Source of the DNA: Gerris lacustris
Taxonomy: Eukaryota; Arthropoda; Insecta; Hemiptera; Gerridae
Assembly (NCBI GenBank): GCA_951217055.1
Contig: OX578276.1
Coordinates: forward strand, 155,257,482 to 155,321,481
Length of the DNA stretch: 64,000 nt
Direction of reading: 5' to 3'
A model generated the notes under the pieces. It worked only from the letters and a program-made list of their open reading frames with translations. It made no database searches and was not told the origin of the DNA. This document shows positions 57,745 through 64,000 of the stretch, one piece after another. A program made the position numbers and the translations under genes. Within the stretch, counting starts at the first letter, position 1, and every line of letters begins with the position of its first letter.

Positions 57745-57923
57745 GTGTGAAATATGGGAAAAGTTCTGCCAGAATCCCAAGTTGAAGAAGATGAAGAAGC
57801 AAATTTGTGCTAAACATTTTGATTTAAAGTACTTCATTGATGGAAGCAGATCTAAACCACTTTTACGTCCAACAAACCCTATTTCAACATTAGATCCTCC
57901 TACAACAACTTTGATCGCATTAT
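57745..57923 (+). pseudogene. THAP zinc-finger gene, exon 2 (second half of THAP domain)
   Basis: Acceptor TTTTTACAG ends at 57744 and donor T|GTGAGT begins at 57924. It encodes 59 codons in phase with exon 1: CEIWEKFCQNPKLKKMKKQ, then ICAKHF with the Cys and His ligands (C-x2-H), and LLRPTNPIST, matching the conserved end of THAP domains (L-x-P-x-A/x-P-T). The C10-to-C49 spacing of 38 residues is within the family range. The conserved Trp is at residue 32. This is clear THAP homology by motif. Sequence after the domain is Thr/Pro-rich with no further recognisable domain. Confidence 0.72.
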
Positions 57924-58012
57924 GTGAGTATAGCAAGTACTTATTTCTAATTTGTTTCACACCTGGATGATTTTCATACTCTGAAATTTCCTTGCACTTT
58001 AGTAAATTTTAA

Positions 58013-58825
58013 CCCATTACGGGGCAAGGTCATTTTCAGTGGTTCGTTTTATTAATATTTATAACTGAGCACCCCAAAGACCCACAAAACAATAATTTGA
58101 AGTTAATTTTGTTACCGTTGTTGCTATTATTGATATTCTGAATGTATCATATTTGATACATTACCTCAAATGCGTAGAATAACTGTTCTGCAACAATGTA
58201 TCATTTTTGATACATAACCCTTTCCCTAACAATAATTTTATGCGGATTTTGTATCATATTTGATACATTTCTGGAAAGTCACAAATGCTACTGGATATGA
58301 AAAAAAGCTTTTATTTAATATAAAATCGTGTTAAAATTGAAGAAAAATATTAATCATGTCAAATGTTATTTATTTAAAAATAATAAACTATAAACTATTT
58401 ATATTTTATATATAATACAATATATAAAATACAATACGGTGCAATGTAACATATTTGATACATTAAAATTAAACTTTTTTTACAAGACAAGGTAACTATT
58501 TAGCAAACAAATAATGAAACCATACATTAACCCATTTAAGTTTATGTTTTCTTCACAAATACATCCAATACTAACATAAAAATGGGTGTAAAAAATAAAT
58601 AACTAACTTGGTATGCGTGGTCTATATTTCCCCTTCATTTCATGTTGACAACTAAAGGCTTATGTTTCTCTTAATGACCACTAGATGCCAGATAGAACTA
58701 GAATAACTTAGAATATGCATCATATTATATAAAGAACCTTGTTTCCACCAAAAAATCCCTTTTTTTATTTTTACAAATATATATACATATAATGTATGAT
58801 ATTTGTTACACGGCCCTGTAAAGGG
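58013..58825. mobile_element. piggyBac-like MITE in THAP intron 2
   Basis: TTAA at 58009-58012 and 58826-58829 flanks an 813-bp element. Its ends read CCCATTACGGGGC and, inverted, CCCTTTACAGGGCC, which share the CCC-TTAC-GGGC pattern of piggyBac-type terminal repeats. No coding frame, so it is non-autonomous. Inside are four near-identical palindromes of the form TGTATCA-(3-4 nt)-TGATACA at about 58143, 58197, 58250 and 58445. TTAA target duplication and CCC-starting termini are established hallmarks of piggyBac. Confidence 0.75.
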
Positions 58826-58876
58826 TTAATTGCTTGAAGCATTGCTTGTAATTATATTGGTGCTGATGTGTTATAG

Positions 58877-58989
58877 GTGGGGCAGCTGTTTTGAGTGGAA
58901 CTACTGAGGATACTTATATGGAAGTGGAAGCTGCCGAAACTAACCATTTTAATAATTTCATTAAATTGCTACTAACAAATATTCACTGA
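58877..58989 (+). pseudogene. THAP zinc-finger gene, last exon
   Basis: Acceptor GTGTTATAG ends at 58876. The two leading bases complete Cys with exon 2, and 36 codons follow: GAAVLSGTTEDTYMEVEAAE, ending in a short hydrophobic FNNFIKLLL segment and a TGA at 58987-58989. AATAAA at 59093-59098 is a credible polyadenylation signal 104 nt after the stop. The predicted product would be only about 125 residues, i.e. a THAP domain with a short acidic tail. There is no transposase domain, so it is a host-type THAP-only protein or the remnant of a longer one. Confidence 0.62.
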
Positions 58990-59092
58990 CATAAATTTTT
59001 GTAAATAGATTTTCTTTTTTATGACAACAATATTTTTAATGCTTAACTATGCATTAAAACATTGTATTTAGCCTTATTGTACCTTTTATGTG

Positions 59093-59098
59093 AATAAA
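59093..59098 (+). terminator. Polyadenylation signal of THAP gene
   Basis: AATAAA about 100 nt downstream of the THAP stop codon, followed by a T-rich stretch at 59104-59112. Position and context fit a real 3' end. Confidence 0.5.
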
Positions 59099-59833
59099 GC
59101 AGGCTTTTTTTTATTCTACTTCTTATTTTCTTTTATTTTTTTTAATATTTATTCTTCAACCCTTCCAAATATTTTTAATAAGATTTTTTTTTGATGATGT
59201 TTATTTTTCATTTTAATACAAAGTGAATGTATTAACTCATTAAAATATATTCTTAAAATATGTTCTGATGTAATGAAATTTTCATTTTTGAGCAATATGA
59301 AAAATCAAGAAAATTTACACATGTTCAAAAATTCAATTTGCTGAATGAATTTTTATTTTTCTATAATTATCAAGGTTGATAATTTAATACACTTAATATT
59401 TCAACGCACTTAAATATTATGTGCATATGTACATTTAATTCCTTTAAAGTAGTGGGTAAAAAAATGGATTAATATTTCAAATATGAAAAGTAAGGAGGAA
59501 ATAAAATACGTAATACTTTTGATTTGAAATTCCCGGTCTTTTTGCCGAGAATTAGTACTTCATTTTCCCGTCGGGTACTTGGAGCGCTTCTGTCCGTTTC
59601 CCCCACTATAACCTTGTCAAAGGGTCTTAAAGAGGGGAGACGACTATCTCTATATATTATTTATCTATGGCTAAAGCAATCACATCAGATTTTTCTCTTA
59701 CATATTAATCAAACAAAGCACAAGATGAGGTTAAAGGTTTTGTTGACAAGCGTCCGGTGGGCACGGAAGGACAAGGAAAATAGACCTATAAGGCAAGGAC
59801 CAGTGACCACGTGATCGTGCTGTTGTCACTTTG

Positions 59834-60524
59834 AACTAAACACATCATACTTTTTAACTCTGACAGCGCGGGAAAATCGCGAAAAAAATGGGAGGAGAGC
59901 CAATGAGAGCTTGAGATTTTGGCGGGTAATAGGTCGGGCCAACTAGGCAAACAAAAATATCACTGGTAGAGGGGCGAGGCACTCAGGATAACCTTTCGAG
60001 AAGACTTCGTAACCTCCACCCCTTGAATCTACATTGTGGCGAAAATTTTCAAGATATATATATTGGGTTAAATTAAATCATATAAAATACAATAAAATAA
60101 ATCAGCAATACGTACAACAACAAATTATGAATTAAAAAAGAACATTCATCTATGTGCAATCATAAAAAGAGGGTCAATATTAATATTGATATATTTCTGA
60201 GATGGATTATAGTTATATCACTCTTTATCTAAGAAGTTTTAAGCATTCACTTTTTATACTTCATAACCATTACAGTTGTTGAACATCAAAGGAAAATAAA
60301 TTTATATTAATTGCAAGAAATATTCGTAAATAAGAAGTTAAAGTCAAAGGACAAAGCTAGTAGTTAAAAAGATCGCGATTTGAAATGGAGTAACATAACC
60401 TTCTTTTGTTAACCAACAAATGATGCTGCCCCACCCCTCCAGCCGGCCTAGTGGCTTTATGTCTTCTCCCCCATAGGTTGGCTAATCTGAGCTGTCAAAT
60501 TTAAAAAGTATGATGTGTTTAGTT
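59834..60524. mobile_element. TIR element downstream of THAP gene
   Basis: AACTAAACACATCATACTTT at the left and AAAGTATGATGTGTTTAGTT at the right are inverted repeats that continue to TGACAGC / GCTGTCA. About 690 bp, no frame. Target duplication unresolved. Confidence 0.72.
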
Positions 60525-60654
60525 TAGTTCGGATTGAGCTCGCTTGAGAGGTTTAGTATACGGGTGCAGCATAATGAACCACTTTTCAAATCGCATTGCT
60601 CCCTCTACTCCTTCTTTGCTCTGAGTTGAACTCAGGGAATGTAAAAACTTTAGT

Positions 60655-61790
60655 CCAGGAGTCAGCAGGTAGCGTGCAAAAAATTGTCTGACTAACATCA
60701 AGCTAGAATTGAGTGTATAAGTTAATCTTTTAGTGTCAAAATTAGTTAACTAACCTATCAAGGGGCAAACTAACGTTTACTTGATTTTCGGTCTACTAAC
60801 TAATTTTGTACTCAGAATCATGAAAATCACATTGTCCACCATAATTGGTGGGACACGGCCGCTCTCCATTTTTTTTTTTGGAACGAAGTTCCTTATGGCA
60901 CGTTCTGGAGCCCTGGAGTGAATCCGATAAAAACGACCAAAATCACCGTCACGCAAAATCCGTCACGAAATATACAGATGACGATAACTTGAGTAAAAGA
61001 TCACAAAGTTAGATGAAATTTGGTACACATGTTCATTTTACCAATGCCCAGGCTGAGTTCGTCGGAAAACTTTATTCGCCCAAGTGTTCACGCTCAACGC
61101 TCGCGTAAACGTAAGCTTTAAAAGACGGGGAAAAGTGTTATTAAGGAAGCCTGTTACTTGACTTGTTTTGATTATTTTTGTTATATATGTTAAAAATGTC
61201 ACTTTGTTTTGTAAATAAATTAAATATAATCATGTAAAATTTAACCCTGTTACAAGCAGAAGATGTAGAGTAGGGAAGAGATATATTTTAAATTAATTGG
61301 CCGGGTAGGTAGAAAACAGTCCTATTTCAATCCAAACTCCTTTAACAAACATACTCTTTCACTATAAACTCATCATGATCAACTTTTTTCTTATATTCAA
61401 TATATATTTATAGTAAGACGCTACCTTTAATTATACAAATAATGATTTTCTTTTAATTTTGCCTTAACTCTGCTAGGTACAAACAGTTCGTTACTTTTAA
61501 TTTTGTGTATTTTCTAACACCGCCATTTATAAGTAGATAGCAATGTGTACGTAGCAGTGGGATTTTATCATTTATATTTAATGAAAAATGTAAGGAACTT
61601 CGTTCCTACCGGGTGTCTCGCGACACCACACGTATTTTTTATTTTTTTTTTTTTTTTTCTAAATGAGCTATATCCCGCAGACGAACTTAACCCACCATAT
61701 ACTCTTATAGGCACCAAAAGAATAACTTGTCACAAATTTCTAGATTGATGTTAGTCAGGCACTTTTTTCCACGCTGTCTCCTGGACTACT
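60655..61790. mobile_element. FB element interrupted by GA element
   Basis: Left FB part 60655-60880 (AGTCCAGGAG ... CGGCCGCTCTCC) and right part about 61655-61790 (AGCTATATCCCGCAGACGAA ... CTGTCTCCTGGACTA) flank a GA copy. Confidence 0.75.
60882..61640 (+). mobile_element. GA family element nested in FB
   Basis: GGAACGAAGTTCCTTATGGC to CGCGACACCACACGTAT. Contains ATGTTCATTTTACCAATGCC and CAACGCTCGCGTAAACGT, the module also found in R1. Flanked by T-runs. Confidence 0.8.
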
Positions 61791-62385
61791 TGTAAATTCA
61801 TCTCAATAAGATTTTCGCGGCTTCATACCTCCAGATTAAAAGCAATATGACACGGTTCAGTCAGACAATTAACTCAATTCTTTCTCATGTACAAAATATA
61901 TACAGAGAAAGTATTCGGTAAAGTGGCTGATACGACCGTCTAATAAGGCTTTTAATCGAGAAATAAAGAAAGAAGTAAGAATGTACTTTTATGATAAAAT
62001 TTAAAACACGTAACATCCCAATGCATTCTTGATGAATTCACTTAAATTTATTTTAAAATTTAATTTAAAGATGTTTGGAACATTGAAAAGTAACATACAT
62101 GCTACTATAAATTATTTATTAATAATTGCACGTTTAACGTAATGCGTAAGCTGAACATTACCGTTATTGGCTTCAAGAAATAATTAATTTTTATAATAAT
62201 TTAAATTTGTTATTTCTTTCTGTGTGTGTGTTTAATTATATAGTTCGATGTAAAAACCAATTTATTATTTTTCTTGTTTACACGGATGTTACATGTATAG
62301 TATAATAATGAATTTTTATGATCAGTAAAATTGTAGTTGTGACCAAAGAAATGAAGAATTTTGTGTTCTATCTGCTTTATTTTTA

Positions 62386-62394
<9 letters not shown>
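61791..62394. other. AT-rich spacer
   Basis: Nothing recognised. Confidence 0.35.

Positions 62395-62442
<48 letters not shown>
62395..62442. repeat. (AT)n microsatellite
   Basis: About 48 bp of TA dinucleotides. Confidence 0.95.
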
Positions 62443-62444
<2 letters not shown>

Positions 62445-62586
62445 AATACACGACTTAAATTACAAGAGCATTCATTAGGGTGGCTAATTACGTTTCTGAA
62501 CCGAAGGAAATACTCGGACGGGCTGGGCGGGCCTCTGGTAGCACCCACAGCCTCCCTGGTCAAGTTCGTTGAACTTAGTCAAGTAC

Positions 62587-62654
62587 CCGAGGCAAAGTTT
62601 GAAGCAGCTTCCTGGACTTCATCTGGTTTCAAGTTGACAACAGAGCCAACTTCT
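62587..62654 (-). CDS. Possible orphan coding exon
   Basis: Minus-strand acceptor-like TTGTATAG, 22 codons reading EVGSVVNLKPDEVQEAASN then FAS, and a donor-like TCGG|GTACTT. One base hangs over at each side. The peptide looks protein-like and the surroundings (62480-62700) are less AT-rich, but no homologue or partner exon is recognised. Its phase does not fit directly onto exon A of gene 1. Could be chance or an exon of another minus-strand gene. Confidence 0.22.
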
Positions 62655-62959
62655 CTATACAACTTGCACCAAAAATAAACAAACCGCTCTTCCTAACAGC
62701 ATCCATATTTTGAAATCATCTTTCATTTCTGGATGACAGACGACTTCCCATTCTAACAGACCGACCAAATAATAACACGTCAAAAATAAACACAAGTGGA
62801 CAAAATCAACACTTCATTTTGGGCCGTTGACGTACAAACTTCTCCCATGTAATAATTATAAAACCTTATTCACCAGGATTTAGTTTTTTAATTAATTCCC
62901 ATCAAGTTCAATTTATAATGGAACAAATTGCTTGTCTAAAACTTTAACATAAATTTTTA

Positions 62960-63115
62960 TCAAATCAATTCTAAGATTTCAAGACTAGTACAAGATTATG
63001 TGGTTCGAATCCCAGATAGATGACTAGTTTTTCTTTCATACTAAAAATCGACATCGACTAGATGTGTTAAGCGGCCGGTTTCTCCGTCCCGTTATAATCT
63101 ACTGTTGTGCTAATT
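62960..63115 (+). mobile_element. Possible SINE remnant
   Basis: GGTTCGAATCCC at 63002-63013 is a B-box, but no A-box is identifiable upstream. Weak. Confidence 0.22.
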
Positions 63116-63379
63116 ATTACGAGTACTTACATAAATGGTGGAACCGAAAAACTAACATTAAATAATACTAGGCATCGCGTGGCTCTATCATCGAAGCGAG
63201 CGTATTGCAATAAAATACTGACTATTGAAATTTGTTGATGATGATGAATGTCATAGTTGAAGATAAGTGGAAGAGGGTAGTGTGGGGTGGAGTGGGGATA
63301 CTCGGTACAAAGCTTTACTTCCTAAACAAACCTACAGATCACACGACTCTAAGAATCTTAACCACCCGTCGTAGCATTT

Positions 63380-64000
63380 AAACAATTATTATAAATGTAT
63401 CACTTCATTACTCAAATACTACTGCTTGTATCAAGTTGAAATTTTACATACTTGTTTCAATTGTACTTTAGACGATGTGCATGAAGTTTTATTAAAATCG
63501 TTAGATTAGAACGTAAGATATCGTTAAAAAGGTTGTTTTCTCTATTTTAAACGTTTAGGTCCGCTTTAATAGTTTTAGCGATCTTTATTAATTCATAGCG
63601 GTGTCGCTGTTGGTTTTACTAACCAATGTTCAATTTTAAGTTTTTGGTAGTTTTCATACTACGGAAAGTTTAAATTTTAATTTAAATCAAATTATAATTA
63701 TTATTTACTACGGGAAACAGACAGTGAAAAATACACTCCCGGGGCGGGAGTGTATTTTTCACTGTCTGTTTCCCGTAGTAAATAATAATTATAATTTGAT
63801 TAAAATAATAAATGTTATTTGAAAAAAATGTTCGTCTCATCGAATAGGTGATGATAGAATTTTTTTCTCGTCCTGAAATTCAAATTTTAAATTTGAAGCT
63901 CACGTTTACGCGAGCATAGCGCGCGAACTCTTGGACGGATCACGCTGTCCAACGAACTTAGCCTGAGTATTAGTAAAAGGAAGATGTATACAAAATGTCA
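63380..64000 (-). repeat. GA/R1-type element, cut by window end, with palindromic insert
   Basis: TAAAACTTCATGCAC-type block, AAGATCGCT/TTTAGCGATCTTT, then ACGTTTACGCGAGCATAGCG and GTCCAACGAAC near the end: the shared R1/GA module in inverted orientation. Confidence 0.68.
63685..63800. repeat. Near-perfect palindrome, arms about 57 bp
   Basis: ATTTACTACGGGAAACAGAC and GTCTGTTTCCCGTAGTAAAT around the centre CACTCCCGGGGCGGGAGTG. Essentially the whole 116 bp folds. Confidence 0.92.

Noticed and set aside
63124..63160. Another candidate first exon (MLVFRFHH then GTAAGT on minus)
   Set aside because: Good donor, but it ends in phase 1 while exon A requires phase 0.

Overview
The window is AT-rich and eukaryotic, and it looks like intron and intergenic DNA of an insect with a large, transposon-filled genome. 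Split exons with GT/AG boundaries, a cysteine-free secreted protein with insect-cuticle-like PGG/ATA/AG motifs, tRNA-derived SINEs, and dense piggyBac-like and hAT-like MITEs all point that way. A hemipteran is plausible, but the sequence alone does not prove the order. No bacterial operons, rRNA genes or CRISPR arrays were seen.

The main host gene is on the minus strand and spans at least 43 kb. Five exons (49085-48877, 38973-38723, 26317-26088, 25410-25212, 23116-22885) and a probable sixth (6417-6360) join in perfect reading phase into 393 codons. The product begins with a hydrophobic leader-like segment, then has Gln-rich, Pro/Ala-rich, Ala/Glu helical and Gly/Ala parts, with no cysteine. 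The start of the gene is either an in-frame ATG at 49106 or an unseen upstream exon. At 6271-6233 a short ATG exon encoding a signal-peptide start is probably the first exon of a second minus-strand gene running off the left end. On the plus strand, 57113-58989 holds a small three-exon THAP zinc-finger gene with a polyadenylation signal. It has an in-frame TAA inside the THAP domain, and a TTAA-flanked piggyBac-like MITE sits in its second intron. A truncated LTR-retrotransposon gag frame lies at 15321-16094.

Almost everything else is mobile-element debris, much of it nested. I use letters for recurrent families. R1/R1b (GCTTCCGAGCTTACCG terminus) is at 2370, 4708, 7708, 9160-10320, 33830, 42343, 51410 and 54412. 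R2 (576 bp, no terminal inverted repeats, keeping the first codons of a recombinase-like protein and a covarying palindrome) is at 10631, 20769, 30823-31978 and 54690. FB (foldback with about 280-bp arms) is at 2848, 13520, 29986, 45694, 53658, 60655 and 61655. GA (GGAACGAAGTTCC end) is at 27423, 41940, 46850, 60882 and 63380. G and H are nested at 16600-17915. C carries CTTCGGCTTCGCCTC motifs. T carries a 150-bp array. There are also hAT-like insertions with clear 8-bp target duplications at 5748, 23179, 50807 and 55489, and TTAA-flanked elements at 13081, 24488, 56299 and 58013.

Tandem arrays stand out: a 73-bp hairpin-forming array at 18879-19545, a strand-asymmetric G-rich minisatellite at 34893-36475, a 25-bp array at 26789-26995, and several 110-290-bp internal arrays that contain ATGGCGG-type motifs. 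Most long open frames outside the named exons fall in these repeats.
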